64,000 nucleotides of DNA from Psychromonas sp. Urea-02u-13 (GCF_002835995.1 NZ_PJBZ01000070.1:1-64000); one strand, 5' to 3'; counted from the first letter of the stretch, positions 35,179 through 45,839 are shown. The notes: generated from the sequence alone by a model not told the origin. Program-made: numbers and translations.

Positions 35179-38100
35179 AAATACTTTCTCTTCAATTTGA
35201 AAACTTAAATTCCTTAAAAGGCGAATGGAAAATTGATTTTCAAGGCCAAGAATTTATCGATAACGGCCTTTTTGTTATCACCGGGCATACAGGTGCCGGT
35301 AAAAGTACCTTATTGGATGCAATCTGTTTAGCACTCTATCAGCAAACACCACGCCTTGATAAATTAACGCAAAGTAAAAATGAATTGATGACTCGTGGTA
35401 CCGGAGAGTGCTCCGCGGAAGTTGAATTTAGCGTCAAAGGCAAGGGTTACCGTGTTTCTTGGGCACAAAGTCGAGCACGTAAAAAGAGTGATGGCAAACT
35501 TCAAGCGCCAATTTGTGAATTAGCGGAGATTGAAGGGGATATCATCCTTTGCACTAAAAGCAGTGAAGTATTGAAGCAAGTCATTAGTCTAACCGGGCTG
35601 GATTTCTCACGTTTCACAAAGTCGATGCTGTTAGCACAGGGCGGTTTTGCCGCTTTTTTAAATGCCAGTCCTAAAGACAGAGCCGAGCTATTAGAAGAGC
35701 TGACCGGCACTGAAATATATGCGCAAATATCAAAGCATATTTTTGAGCGTAATAAAGCCATACAAGCTGAGTTAACCTTGTTGACTAGCCAGTCTGCCTT
35801 ATTAGATGTGTTAGATGATGAAGCGTTAATGCAATTAAAGGAAGATACCCATACTTTACAGCAACAAACTGATATTAAACGCGATGAAATAAAAACGTTC
35901 GAGCAAGCATTACAGTGGCACCTTGAAGCCGTTAGGCTTAAAAACATATTACTTGATGCTAACTCAGAAACTCAAAAATCCACACAAGCGCTTACTGACT
36001 TTGAGCCTGATAATAATAAAATCACAGCAGCACAGCAGGCACAGTTAATTTTACCTGACTTTGTGCATTTAAATGAACAACAGAAATCAGCGGATGCAAA
36101 CCAAGAGCAAATAGTAGAGCGTAATCATGTTTTTGCTTTATTACAATCACAGCTCACTGTGGCGCAAAGTGAGTCGTCGTTATTATCTATTAGCCAGCAG
36201 CAAGCTCAGCAGAGCCATAAACAGCAGATGCAGGTATTAACTGAACAATTAATACCGATGGATAAAGAGATAGGTACATTTGAAAAAGAGATAATAGCGA
36301 AGCAACCTGCTCATCAATTGAAGAAGGTGCAACTCACACAAGCGAACAGTGGACTGATTGCCACTAAACAACAGTTACAAGAGCAACAAGTTGCATTACA
36401 AACGATTGAGGCACAAATAGCGGAAAAACAGTCTCTTGCTATTGATAACGAACATATCGCAATGATTGAACACCTTTTGATTGCTTACCAGCGCGAGTCA
36501 GAAAAACACGCTGTTTTGCTTCATAAAATAGGTGATTTCGAATCGCAGTTAGCCATCAATGAGAAATCGCAATTACAATTACAGCAGGCTAGCGAGCAGT
36601 CTACTCAGAAACTTAGCCGCATAGATACCGACTTAGTGCGTTATCAATCAGAGAAAACGCAGTTATTAACCTTGCTAGGACCCGATGCAAATGAGCAGTT
36701 AGCCTTATTAAATAATAATAAAGCGGCTTTATTGAGTTTGATGCAATTGACTCGCTCACTTGATAAGTTAAATGCCGACAACGCATTCTCTCAAAAGACC
36801 ATGAGCGAGAAGGAGGGGGTGTTAAGCACGTCTCAATTGGAACTAGCAGAGCTTGAAAAACAGGGCAAACAGTTAGCCCTAGAGGAGCAAGATTTAAAAA
36901 CATTGCTTAAACAAGATAACCTACTGCGTAGCGTGCAGGACTTACAATTACAACTTGAAGTTGATAAACCTTGTCCTCTTTGTGGTTCGCTACAGCATCC
37001 TGCGATTGATGAGCACCAACCCCTCGATATTGAAGGGACAGAGTCGCGTTTAAATCAAAAAAGTAACGATTTATACCTTAAAAAAACTGAATATGCAGAA
37101 TTAAATGCAGTGATTAAATCACTCATTACGCAGGTCAATGACTTGAAAAATGTGTGTTTGCAGCAACAAGCAGAGAAGTCTGAGTTAGAGGGGCAATGGT
37201 GTAATAATACTTATAGTCAGTTATTACAGCTGACTTATATCACCACGAGTGTCGCGTTATTAACTGAGCAAGCGCAGACAGTCGATAAGCAGATAACCCT
37301 TATTAGTCAACAGCTACAGCTGCTGCAATTTAATGAACAACAAAGTGCGCCGTTGTTGCAAGAGAAAGAAATTTTGCTCCAACAATTATCTGAGCAACAA
37401 GTGCAGATAAATGATGCTAATAATCAATCCAGCCTGCAGAAAAACACGATACAGCAGAACACTGAGCAATTAACCACGATCACCAATGACCTTGATAGCT
37501 TAAAAGACAAAGTGAGTCAGGTATTACCTGAATATTTTGTATTAACCCATATTTTATTAGCGCCAACACAATGGCTTAGTGAACAAAAGTTAGCGATTGA
37601 GTGTGTCAGTCGTCTGATTCTGAGTCAGAAAACCAGTAATGAAACATTAGTACAATTAATGCAACAAGAGCAACTTCAGTTACAAGCGTTAAGTCATTTA
37701 CAGCAAGCATTTGAGGATTCAGAGAAAGGCATTGAGACACTGCAATCGGGTAAAAGTGCGTTGCAATCTCAGCGTATTCATTTGTTTTCAGAAAAAAGCA
37801 GTGCGCAATTACAGCAAGGTTATGATCAACTGCTGCAAGTTGTGAATCATAATGCAGAAAGCGCTCAAAGTAAGGTGACGGCACTCAAGCTTGAAGAGGA
37901 AGGCATTCAAGCGGTACTGAACTCCCTTAACAGCGCCCAGCAAAAGATGACGAGTCATGTCACCCATGCGCGACAGGCCTTCGAGATTAAATTATCAGCA
38001 AGCCAATTTGTAACTCAATTAGCCTTCGAAAATGCGTGTTTATCACACCAAGATCTTAGCGATTTACAAGCAAGGTTAGCCCTGTTAAATGATCAATTAC

Positions 38101-38852
38101 TGACCCGGAAAACACAGTTAGAAGGCATTGAACTACAGAATCGCCTACACAATGAAAAAAAATCGAGTGAGTTAGACAATGAACAGTTATTAGAGAAACT
38201 AGCGCAATTACAAATTCAGCTGTCTGAAGTTAATGAAGCACTGATTACTAACAAGACATTGCTACAAACTGATAATAATAATAAGCAAAAACAACAAGAT
38301 TTACAGACGAAGCAAAATGACTTTAAAGAAACGGCTGAGCACTGGGATCTGTTAAATAAACTGATTGGGCAAGCTGATGGCAGTAAATTTAGAAAGTTTG
38401 CACAGGGCTTAACACTGGACAACTTAATCCATCTCGCAAATAGAGAGATGGCTAACTTAGACCAGCGTTATTTATTAAAAAGAAATGTTGATGAAGAACT
38501 CGCACTTCAAGTGATTGACTGTTGGCAAGCAAACAGTGTGCGTGATGTAAAAACACTTTCTGGTGGTGAGAGTTTCTTGGTGAGCTTAGGGTTAGCGCTG
38601 GCATTATCGAATTTAGTGAGTCATAAAACCCAGATAGAATCGTTATTTTTAGACGAAGGTTTTGGCACATTAGATGAAAATACCTTAGCCATGGCGCTGG
38701 ATGCTTTAGAACGTTTGAACTCGACAGGTAAACTAATTGGCATCATTTCGCATGTTGATGCACTAAAAGAGCGTATTAATCACCAAATCCATGTACATAA
38801 AAAAGCGGGCGCAGGGTATAGTGTACTTGATCAACAATATAAGAAAGGTTAA
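35175..38852 (+). CDS. sbcC: Exonuclease subunit SbcC
   Basis: A 1225-residue SMC/Rad50-like ATPase. Walker A is TGHTGAGKSTLLDA at about residues 36-49. Two long Gln/Leu-rich coiled coils flank the zinc hook CPLCG at about 601-605. The signature LSGGESFLVSLGLALAL and Walker B SLFLDEGFGTLDE are near the C-terminus. With SbcD it forms the hairpin nuclease. Length is slightly greater than E. coli SbcC. The stop overlaps the start of a DeoR-type gene. Confidence 0.97.
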   Translation: MKILSLQFENLNSLKGEWKIDFQGQEFIDNGLFVITGHTGAGKSTLLDAICLALYQQTPRLDKLTQSKNELMTRGTGECSAEVEFSVKGKGYRVSWAQSRARKKSDGKLQAPICELAEIEGDIILCTKSSEVLKQVISLTGLDFSRFTKSMLLAQGGFAAFLNASPKDRAELLEELTGTEIYAQISKHIFERNKAIQAELTLLTSQSALLDVLDDEALMQLKEDTHTLQQQTDIKRDEIKTFEQALQWHLEAVRLKNILLDANSETQKSTQALTDFEPDNNKITAAQQAQLILPDFVHLNEQQKSADANQEQIVERNHVFALLQSQLTVAQSESSLLSISQQQAQQSHKQQMQVLTEQLIPMDKEIGTFEKEIIAKQPAHQLKKVQLTQANSGLIATKQQLQEQQVALQTIEAQIAEKQSLAIDNEHIAMIEHLLIAYQRESEKHAVLLHKIGDFESQLAINEKSQLQLQQASEQSTQKLSRIDTDLVRYQSEKTQLLTLLGPDANEQLALLNNNKAALLSLMQLTRSLDKLNADNAFSQKTMSEKEGVLSTSQLELAELEKQGKQLALEEQDLKTLLKQDNLLRSVQDLQLQLEVDKPCPLCGSLQHPAIDEHQPLDIEGTESRLNQKSNDLYLKKTEYAELNAVIKSLITQVNDLKNVCLQQQAEKSELEGQWCNNTYSQLLQLTYITTSVALLTEQAQTVDKQITLISQQLQLLQFNEQQSAPLLQEKEILLQQLSEQQVQINDANNQSSLQKNTIQQNTEQLTTITNDLDSLKDKVSQVLPEYFVLTHILLAPTQWLSEQKLAIECVSRLILSQKTSNETLVQLMQQEQLQLQALSHLQQAFEDSEKGIETLQSGKSALQSQRIHLFSEKSSAQLQQGYDQLLQVVNHNAESAQSKVTALKLEEEGIQAVLNSLNSAQQKMTSHVTHARQAFEIKLSASQFVTQLAFENACLSHQDLSDLQARLALLNDQLLTRKTQLEGIELQNRLHNEKKSSELDNEQLLEKLAQLQIQLSEVNEALITNKTLLQTDNNNKQKQQDLQTKQNDFKETAEHWDLLNKLIGQADGSKFRKFAQGLTLDNLIHLANREMANLDQRYLLKRNVDEELALQVIDCWQANSVRDVKTLSGGESFLVSLGLALALSNLVSHKTQIESLFLDEGFGTLDENTLAMALDALERLNSTGKLIGIISHVDALKERINHQIHVHKKAGAGYSVLDQQYKKG

Positions 38853-39616
38853 TGATGCTACAGCAAGAAAGACATAATAAGATTTTAGACCTACTTTGCC
38901 AACAGGGGCGCGTTTACGCGACAGAGTTGAGCCAAGCATTAACTGTTTCTGAAGATACCATTAGGCGTGACCTCAAACAGCTTGATGAAGATAAGTTATT
39001 ACGCCGAGTGCATGGTGGTGCTTTGCCATTGCAGCAAGAATCGGAAGCTTATCGTGAACGACAAGACGAAGTTGACCCGCTCAAAAAGCGTATTGCCTTA
39101 GCCGCTATTAAATTTATAAAACCTAATCAGACTATTTTAATTGATTCGGGCACGACTTGTTTACAGCTCGCAATGAACTTGCCGACACATTTTAATTTTA
39201 CCGTTGTAACACCGAGTCCTTTGGTCGCCAGTAAATTAATGTATCATGATAACATTGAGCTTATTTTATTAGGTGGTAAAATACTAAAGTCTGCGGTGAT
39301 GGCATTAGGTGCTACTACCAATGCCATGTTACGCAAGATTCATTTTGACAGCTGCTTTTTAGGCGTGTGTGCATTGCACCCCAATAAAGGGCTAAGCATC
39401 AATCAATTAGATGAAGCAGAAACTTTATCAACAATTATTGAACAATCAGAGCAAGTTATTGTCTTAGGATCATCGTTGAAACTAGGTAAAATGGGCACAT
39501 ATAAAGTATGTGACAGTAATAAACTCAATTTACTAGTGACAGATTCACACTCAGAGAATAAAATTTTGCAATTATTAAAAGAAAAAGGGGTGCAAATTGA
39601 AATTTGTACCGATTAA
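38852..39616 (+). CDS. DeoR/GlpR family transcriptional regulator
   Basis: A 254-residue DeoR-type repressor. The winged helix (about 6-58; QERHNKILDLLCQQGRVYATELSQAL, VSEDTIRRDLKQLDEDKLLRRVHGG) is followed by the DeoRC sugar-phosphate sensing domain with IDSGTTCLQLA and a late LVTDSHS. The start overlaps the last base of the sbcC stop (TAATG); a second ATG follows immediately. No sugar or nucleoside genes are adjacent, so its targets lie elsewhere. Confidence 0.9.
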   Translation: MMLQQERHNKILDLLCQQGRVYATELSQALTVSEDTIRRDLKQLDEDKLLRRVHGGALPLQQESEAYRERQDEVDPLKKRIALAAIKFIKPNQTILIDSGTTCLQLAMNLPTHFNFTVVTPSPLVASKLMYHDNIELILLGGKILKSAVMALGATTNAMLRKIHFDSCFLGVCALHPNKGLSINQLDEAETLSTIIEQSEQVIVLGSSLKLGKMGTYKVCDSNKLNLLVTDSHSENKILQLLKEKGVQIEICTD

Positions 39617-39650
39617 ATTATCTGCAATTATCAAATGGAAGTGATAAAAA

Positions 39651-40091
39651 ATGGCTAAAAGTACTCAAAAACAAGCGTTATTAACAGAGAAACGCATTCA
39701 TCAAGCGATTGTTGATATCTTCATGGAAAAAGGATGGGAAGCAATAAGCTACGGCTCAATTGCTAAACATACTGGACTCTCTCGTGGGGGTGTACAGCGC
39801 ATTGTGCCAAATAAAGATGCCATGATGAGCGCTTTTCAGGGGCAAGTTGCACAATTCGTTGCTGGGCAATTAGATTTTTCAACTGAAAAATCAATTACTG
39901 AAAGTTGGCTCATCGCGCTTGAAAATTTACAATTCAGGAACTGCTTAAAGTTTTTTATTGGTGCTATTTCAAGTGATACATTGGGAAAAACACTGGCGAA
40001 AAAAGGCTTTGATGGTTTTTCTGATAAAGTAGGTCAAGAAAAGATGCAGTCGCTAATTGGGTTATCAGTTTATCGTTTATTAGAAGACTAA
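39651..40091 (+). CDS. Short TetR family transcriptional regulator
   Basis: A 146-residue protein with a TetR-type helix-turn-helix at about 14-60 (KRIHQAIVDIFMEKGWEAISY, SIAKHTGLSRGGVQRIVPNKDAM). The ligand-binding part is shorter than the usual 120-150 residues, so it is either a compact subfamily or C-terminally reduced. It lies 34 bp after the DeoR gene and may be cotranscribed. A large inverted repeat follows at 40167-40209. Ligand and targets are unknown. Confidence 0.82.
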   Translation: MAKSTQKQALLTEKRIHQAIVDIFMEKGWEAISYGSIAKHTGLSRGGVQRIVPNKDAMMSAFQGQVAQFVAGQLDFSTEKSITESWLIALENLQFRNCLKFFIGAISSDTLGKTLAKKGFDGFSDKVGQEKMQSLIGLSVYRLLED

Positions 40092-40423
40092 ATATACCAG
40101 CACAACAAAAACGCTTAAATAATTTAACTTCAATAAATCAGTTACTTCAGCGCATAATAATCAAATAATAGTCTAAGCTTACTTTTAACGAAATAAGCTT
40201 TGGACTATTAAATGCAATATAACCTCTCAAATCATTATTGTTACTCTGTAAATCACTTTTTTTATTAAATTTCTTTGTTCACACTTTCCTTTTTTCTTTT
40301 AATAAAAACGACAAAGTGCGTCATTCTTATCTTTCCAAGCAAGCCATATTGTCTACAAAGCACGGTGTTGCCCGTCATCATTTTCTCGCACTTTTTTTAT
40401 AATTATTCAAGAGAGTTAACCCT
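40092..40423. other. Intergenic region before the hybrid kinase gene
   Basis: 332 bp with no supported gene. The main feature is the inverted repeat at 40167-40209. The rest is AT-rich and presumably holds the promoter of the kinase operon. Confidence 0.6.
40167..40209. other. 43-bp inverted repeat, terminator or operator
   Basis: Two-step arms AATAGTC + AAGCTTA and TAAGCTT + GACTATT around a 12-base loop. No clear T run follows, so an operator or a weak terminator after the TetR gene are both possible. Confidence 0.55.
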
Positions 40424-43400
40424 TTGGAAATTAAAAATAAATTTAAAAAGTCAAAATCATTGTTTAATAATTTAATGTTTTGGTTTTTGTTACTGTCATT
40501 GGTACCCATGAGTATCACTTCTTTAGTGAATTATCAGCAAGCGAAGCAAAGTTTGTTGACTGTGACTGAAGACAAGCTATATCAAAGTTCAGAGGCGAGT
40601 TATCAATTTATTAATAATTGGTTTTCATACCGCTTTGTTGATATTAACGTACAGGCTCGGGGACAAGTCACGAGTCAGTTACTTGAGCAAATAAGCACAG
40701 GGTGGGGGAACAGTGAAGAGACCTTAAAAAACTATGTAAAGAGCGATGATTGGTTAATTAAAACAGAAGGCTTACAAGATGATTTAGTTAATTTAAGCAA
40801 TAGCTATGATTATATCTATGATCTTTTTTTAATTGATAAACAAGGAAATATTTTGTTTACGGTCAAAAACAAGCTGTATTTAGGCGATAACTTAATTAAC
40901 GGAGCATTATCAGATAGTAAGTTTGCTCAAGTGGCTTTTGAGACACTTAATGATGGAAAGACACTTTTTTCGGATTTAGAGCGTTATAGTGCTTCTAAAG
41001 AACTCATTTCAGGTTTTTTAACCGCACCAGTATTTGATGATGCAGGCGATATCATCGGGATTTATGCGATGCAGTTACGTCTCGATAGTATCTTTGAAAG
41101 AATGATCCACCAAGATGATGTTAACTCCTCCCAGAGACACTATTTTGTTGCTGACGATGGTTTATTACGCACCCCTGTGTTGAATGACTTGGCCACAGTG
41201 TTAACACAAGAAATAAAAACAGAACAATTTAAACGCTGGTATTCAGGGCATCATAGCGAGGCACAAAACCAAGTCGCTAATGAAGTGATTTTTGAATACC
41301 AAGGCCCTGCGGGAAATAAAGTATTTGGTATTCACCAGTTAGTGGTTATTCATAATATTGATTGGCTACTGATCAGTGAAATAGATAGCGCCGAAATTTT
41401 TGAAGCAAGCAACAAAATGGCAAAAGCGACGCTCATTATGCTGCTCTTCTCTATTGTTATTATTGGCGGTATTGTCTTTTTCCTGGTGAAACGTATTACC
41501 ACTCCTCTGCAAAAACTCTCTGAAGCGAGCCAGAATGTTGCCCTAGGAAAAGATAATCAACAAGTTGATATTGTTGTAAATAATGAAATAGGCCAGCTGG
41601 CAAATTCATTTAATAATATGTTAACAAAGCAACAGAAAACAGAATTAGAGATAAGTAAGAGCAACCAGCAGCTTCGTGATGCATTAAGTGAATTATCGAG
41701 TCAGCAATACGCACTTGATCAACATGCCATTGTGGCGATTACTGATATAGCGGGCACCATTGTTTTTGTTAATGATAAGTTCTGCGAGATTAGTGGTTAT
41801 AATCATGAGAAGTTAATTGGCTCAAATCATCGATTATTAAATTCTGGCACGCATCCTAAAAGTTTTTTTATTGAAATGTATAAAACCATTAGTAGCGGTT
41901 TAGTTTGGCATGGTGTTATCTGTAATCGTAATCAAAATGGCGAGTTATATTGGGTCGAAACTACTATTACGCCTTATAAAGATGACAAAGGAGTGGTGCA
42001 ACAATATATTGCTATTCGCACGGATGTGAGCAAACAAAAGGTATTTGAACAGCAACAACAAATGGGTTTAAAAATAGCCGCGATTAAATTGGCTATCAGC
42101 AGTTCATTTTCCCGTGAAAATTCACTACAGAAACAGCTGTCAGACGGTTTGTTACATCTTTTTGAGTTACCGAAATTTAATCTTATTCCAAAAGCTTGCA
42201 TATATACCTTTAATAATGAAAACCAATCTTTTGAGCTTATTGCTAAGCAAGGCCACTTTTCTACGCATCAGTTAGCAGATGAAGAGAAGTTATTAGCGTT
42301 ATGCCATCAAAGTTTGCACTCTAATGGTCTTGTAGTTAATGACTTTTGCAATGAGAAAGGCTGCGAAGAGCATGGTGAGCACGGCCATTTTATTTTGCCG
42401 TTAACCAGTGAACTTGATGGGATTGAAGGCGACAATAATAATTTAGTCGGGATTATTTTACTGTTCACTGAGGTAAACAGTGTACTTGATGGTGAAAAAA
42501 CTCAACTATTAGCGGAAGGCGCTGCTATCTTCACTAATGCTATTTTACGTGATAAAGCGAATAAACTGTTAAAAAGTGCAACCGAAACCGCATTACAAAA
42601 CAGTCAGTTAAAAGGCGATTTTTTAGCCAGTATGAGCCATGAAATTCGCACGCCAATGAATGGCGTACTGGGTATGTTAGGGCTGTTACTTAATAGTGAG
42701 CTTAATAAAGATCAAAAGCATAAAGCGGAATTAGCCAAATCCAGTGCAGAATCATTATTGGTCTTAATCAACGACATTTTAGATTTCTCCAAAGTTGAAG
42801 CGGGGAAAATGGAACTTGATATTATCGATTTTAATTTAAGAGAGATGCTAGGAGAGCTTTCAGAAGCAATGGCATTACGAGCACAAGAAAAAGGGGTTGA
42901 GATAATTCTTGATGTGACTGCGATAGACGACTCTATGGTAAAAGGAGACCCTGGGCGACTACGTCAAATAGCGACAAATTTAATCAGTAATGCGATTAAG
43001 TTTACTGAGCAGGGTGAAGTGAAAATTACCGCATGGTTAGAGGAAAAAGAAGAAGGGTTGTTAGTTTTACAATGTGATGTTGAAGACTCTGGTATTGGCA
43101 TTGCAGAGGGGAAAATAAATGATTTATTTGACACTTTTACGCAAGTCGATGCATCCACTACTAGAAAATATGGTGGTACAGGGTTAGGCCTTGCTATTTG
43201 TAAAAAATTATCACAATTGATGGGCGGAGATGTGCGGGCCACGAGTCAATTAGGTAAAGGCAGCACGTTCAGTTTTAGTGCAAATTTAAAAACCAGCCAA
43301 CAATCTCAGCGTGTTTTACCAAGGATTGATATTAGTAAATTAAATTTACTCATTGTGGATGATAACTTAACTAATTTAGAAGTACTTCGTGGCCAATTAG

Positions 43401-44902
43401 AGCATTGGGGGGCGACCGTAACAGAAGCGACAAGTGGAAAGCAGGCATTACAACTTTGCTCTGAGTGTTGGTCATCCCCAGAAAGCAATTTCGATGTCGC
43501 TTTATTGGATATGCAAATGCCCGAAATGGATGGCGCAGAATTAGGTAAAATACTGCGTGCTGACAGTCGTTTTGATGAGATGAAGCTAGTGATGATGACA
43601 TCCATTTCGATTCAAAATGAGCCGAACTTTTTTGCCAAATTGGGTTTTAACGCTTATTTCCCTAAACCTGCAACCACTTCAGACCTATTCAAAGCATTAA
43701 GTGTGGTTGTTGATAATGGCGAAACATTCAGCGAAGCCATGCCGTTAGTTACACATGATTATTTGGCATCGTTAGTTCAGAAAAGTGTGCTAATTGAAGA
43801 TCCTGTATTTGATAAAACCGCCGTGAAAATATTATTGGTTGAGGATAATAAAGTAAATCAAATGGTCGCTTTAGGCATATTACAAGAGTTTGGGTTTAGC
43901 GCAGATATCGCTGAAGATGGTCAGCAAGCGCTTGATATTCTAAATAATAGTTCAAAAGACAAACCTTATGATGTTATCTACATGGATTGCCAAATGCCTG
44001 TGATGGATGGATATCAAACGACTTATAATATTCGCCACGGCGATGCTGGAGATCATTATAAAAGCATTCCGATTATTGCCATGACGGCAAATGCGATGGA
44101 AGGCGATCGCGAGAAATGTTTACAGTCTGGTATGGATGATTATATCGGTAAACCGATTGACCCCGCTTTACTGGAAAGTAAACTGTACCAATGGTTAGCA
44201 CTTGATGCCGAGAAATTAGGTATTGTCGCACCTGTTTCAGTCACCCCTGTCGCCGATAAAAAGGTTAGCCTCGCTAGCGAAGGGGATTTAATCTGTTGGC
44301 ATCAAGCGGAAGCGCTACAGCGATTGGTGAATAAAGAGTCATTGTTAATTTCTTTAATTAATACTTTTATCGAAGAGATTCCATCGAAAATAGAGCAACT
44401 TTCTGATGCGGTGCAGCAAGGTGATGATAAAGAAATTGCATTATTAGCACACACCATTAAAGGCGCATCGGCCAATTTAAGTGGGTTAAAACTAAGTTAT
44501 TATTGTGCTCAACTTGAAGCGTTGGCTAAGTCAGAAGATAAAAGGTCAGCAGAGCAAGCATATCTCAGTTTGTTTGATGAATTATCACTCAGTTATCATG
44601 AATTAAAGGATGAGTTTAACCAATATATCGTTAATACTATGGAACAAAATTCATGCGAAGAAAGTCTCTCAATTGAACAGGCCATTGCATTCTTATGTGC
44701 TTTAAATTTACGCCTGGCAGAGAGTGATTATATTGAAAGTGAAGAGCTAAACCCGCTTATCGAAAGTACTTTTGGTCATCAAATTAATGAATGGCTAAAA
44801 GAATTACAACAGATGATTATGCTCTTCGACCTTGCTAGCGCACAACAACTTACTGAAAAAATTATTGTTCAATTAGAGCAGATAAATAAAGGAAATAGTT
44901 AA
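40424..44902 (+). CDS. Hybrid sensor histidine kinase with PAS, GAF-like, two REC and Hpt domains
   Basis: A 1492-residue membrane kinase, likely TTG start with GAGAG 8 bases upstream. Order: TM1 (about 16-35), periplasmic Cache-like sensor (40-330), TM2 (about 335-358), HAMP, PAS (about 430-545), GAF-like (545-710, with the Cys/His-rich segment C642 to H655), HisKA with H739 (MSHEIRTPMNG), HATPase, REC1 with D1029, REC2 with D1188 and Hpt with H1343 (LLAHTIKGASANL). This gives a complete internal phosphorelay. The next gene, a REC-GGDEF protein, starts at the base after its stop and is the obvious output. Confidence 0.93.
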   Translation: MEIKNKFKKSKSLFNNLMFWFLLLSLVPMSITSLVNYQQAKQSLLTVTEDKLYQSSEASYQFINNWFSYRFVDINVQARGQVTSQLLEQISTGWGNSEETLKNYVKSDDWLIKTEGLQDDLVNLSNSYDYIYDLFLIDKQGNILFTVKNKLYLGDNLINGALSDSKFAQVAFETLNDGKTLFSDLERYSASKELISGFLTAPVFDDAGDIIGIYAMQLRLDSIFERMIHQDDVNSSQRHYFVADDGLLRTPVLNDLATVLTQEIKTEQFKRWYSGHHSEAQNQVANEVIFEYQGPAGNKVFGIHQLVVIHNIDWLLISEIDSAEIFEASNKMAKATLIMLLFSIVIIGGIVFFLVKRITTPLQKLSEASQNVALGKDNQQVDIVVNNEIGQLANSFNNMLTKQQKTELEISKSNQQLRDALSELSSQQYALDQHAIVAITDIAGTIVFVNDKFCEISGYNHEKLIGSNHRLLNSGTHPKSFFIEMYKTISSGLVWHGVICNRNQNGELYWVETTITPYKDDKGVVQQYIAIRTDVSKQKVFEQQQQMGLKIAAIKLAISSSFSRENSLQKQLSDGLLHLFELPKFNLIPKACIYTFNNENQSFELIAKQGHFSTHQLADEEKLLALCHQSLHSNGLVVNDFCNEKGCEEHGEHGHFILPLTSELDGIEGDNNNLVGIILLFTEVNSVLDGEKTQLLAEGAAIFTNAILRDKANKLLKSATETALQNSQLKGDFLASMSHEIRTPMNGVLGMLGLLLNSELNKDQKHKAELAKSSAESLLVLINDILDFSKVEAGKMELDIIDFNLREMLGELSEAMALRAQEKGVEIILDVTAIDDSMVKGDPGRLRQIATNLISNAIKFTEQGEVKITAWLEEKEEGLLVLQCDVEDSGIGIAEGKINDLFDTFTQVDASTTRKYGGTGLGLAICKKLSQLMGGDVRATSQLGKGSTFSFSANLKTSQQSQRVLPRIDISKLNLLIVDDNLTNLEVLRGQLEHWGATVTEATSGKQALQLCSECWSSPESNFDVALLDMQMPEMDGAELGKILRADSRFDEMKLVMMTSISIQNEPNFFAKLGFNAYFPKPATTSDLFKALSVVVDNGETFSEAMPLVTHDYLASLVQKSVLIEDPVFDKTAVKILLVEDNKVNQMVALGILQEFGFSADIAEDGQQALDILNNSSKDKPYDVIYMDCQMPVMDGYQTTYNIRHGDAGDHYKSIPIIAMTANAMEGDREKCLQSGMDDYIGKPIDPALLESKLYQWLALDAEKLGIVAPVSVTPVADKKVSLASEGDLICWHQAEALQRLVNKESLLISLINTFIEEIPSKIEQLSDAVQQGDDKEIALLAHTIKGASANLSGLKLSYYCAQLEALAKSEDKRSAEQAYLSLFDELSLSYHELKDEFNQYIVNTMEQNSCEESLSIEQAIAFLCALNLRLAESDYIESEELNPLIESTFGHQINEWLKELQQMIMLFDLASAQQLTEKIIVQLEQINKGNS

Positions 44903-45784
44903 ATGTCAGATAAAGCACTAATTCTAATTGTTGATGACTCTCCGACCAATTTACAAGTGTTAGCCGCCTGTGTAAAAGACGATCATCGTATCAAGGTGGC
45001 CACTAACGGTTTGCAATGTTTACAAATCGCACAAGCAGAGCCCAAACCAGACCTTATCCTATTGGATGTTGAAATGCCGGGTATGAATGGTTATGAAGTC
45101 TGCCAAAAATTGAAATCAAGTGATGATACCGCAGATATACCGGTTATTTTTGTAACGGGTTTGCTCGGTGATAAAGACGAAGAGAAAGGGTTGCTACTAG
45201 GTGCTGTGGATTATATTACCAAACCTATTCGTCCTGCCATTGTTATTGCACGTGTAAAAACACATATCACCTTAAAGCTACAGCGTGACAAATTAAATAA
45301 AATGGCCTTTTTTGATCAATTAACCGGGCTTTATAATCGTCATTATTTAATTGATATGGCGACTAAAAAGGTCGCTCGTGCGTTACGCCATAAATATAAT
45401 TTATGGGTATTGATGATAGATATCGATCACTTCAAGAATATTAATGATACCCATGGGCATCCGATGGGTGATGAAATTCTTAAATTGGTTGCTTCAACAC
45501 TAGTATCTGATAATCGTAGTGAAGATATTGCGGCTCGCTTTGGCGGCGAAGAGTTTGTTGTTATGTTTGACCCCTGTGATTTAAAAAATGCCTTGGTTAA
45601 AGCAGAGCGGATTCGAACTAAAATAGAGCAGCTTAATCCGCATGGTATCGGGGTAACGGTGAGTATTGGTATGGCAAAACTGGTTGCTGAAGATGCGACT
45701 TTTGAGCGTTTATTAAAACGTGCCGACGAAGCGCTATATGCAGCTAAAGAGAATGGCCGTAATCGTATTGAAATGTCATCATAA
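44903..45784 (+). CDS. Response regulator diguanylate cyclase (REC-GGDEF)
   Basis: A 293-residue two-domain protein. The receiver (about 1-125) has DLILLDVEMPGMNG with the phospho-acceptor, and the GGDEF domain (about 130-293) has an intact active site (RFGGEEFVV). An inhibitory I-site RSED lies exactly five residues before GGEEF. It should make c-di-GMP when phosphorylated, with product inhibition. It directly abuts the hybrid kinase gene, so the Hpt of that kinase is the likely phosphodonor. Confidence 0.94.
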   Translation: MSDKALILIVDDSPTNLQVLAACVKDDHRIKVATNGLQCLQIAQAEPKPDLILLDVEMPGMNGYEVCQKLKSSDDTADIPVIFVTGLLGDKDEEKGLLLGAVDYITKPIRPAIVIARVKTHITLKLQRDKLNKMAFFDQLTGLYNRHYLIDMATKKVARALRHKYNLWVLMIDIDHFKNINDTHGHPMGDEILKLVASTLVSDNRSEDIAARFGGEEFVVMFDPCDLKNALVKAERIRTKIEQLNPHGIGVTVSIGMAKLVAEDATFERLLKRADEALYAAKENGRNRIEMSS

Positions 45785-45787
45785 AGC

Positions 45788-45815
45788 AAAAAGGCAACCG
45801 ATTGGTTGCCTTTTT
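45788..45815. terminator. Terminator between the REC-GGDEF gene and ychF
   Basis: GGCAACC and GGTTGCC arms with loop GATT, A run before and T run after. It is suited to both convergent genes. Confidence 0.85.
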
Positions 45816-45839
45816 CATACTGCGTATAACAAAAAAGAG

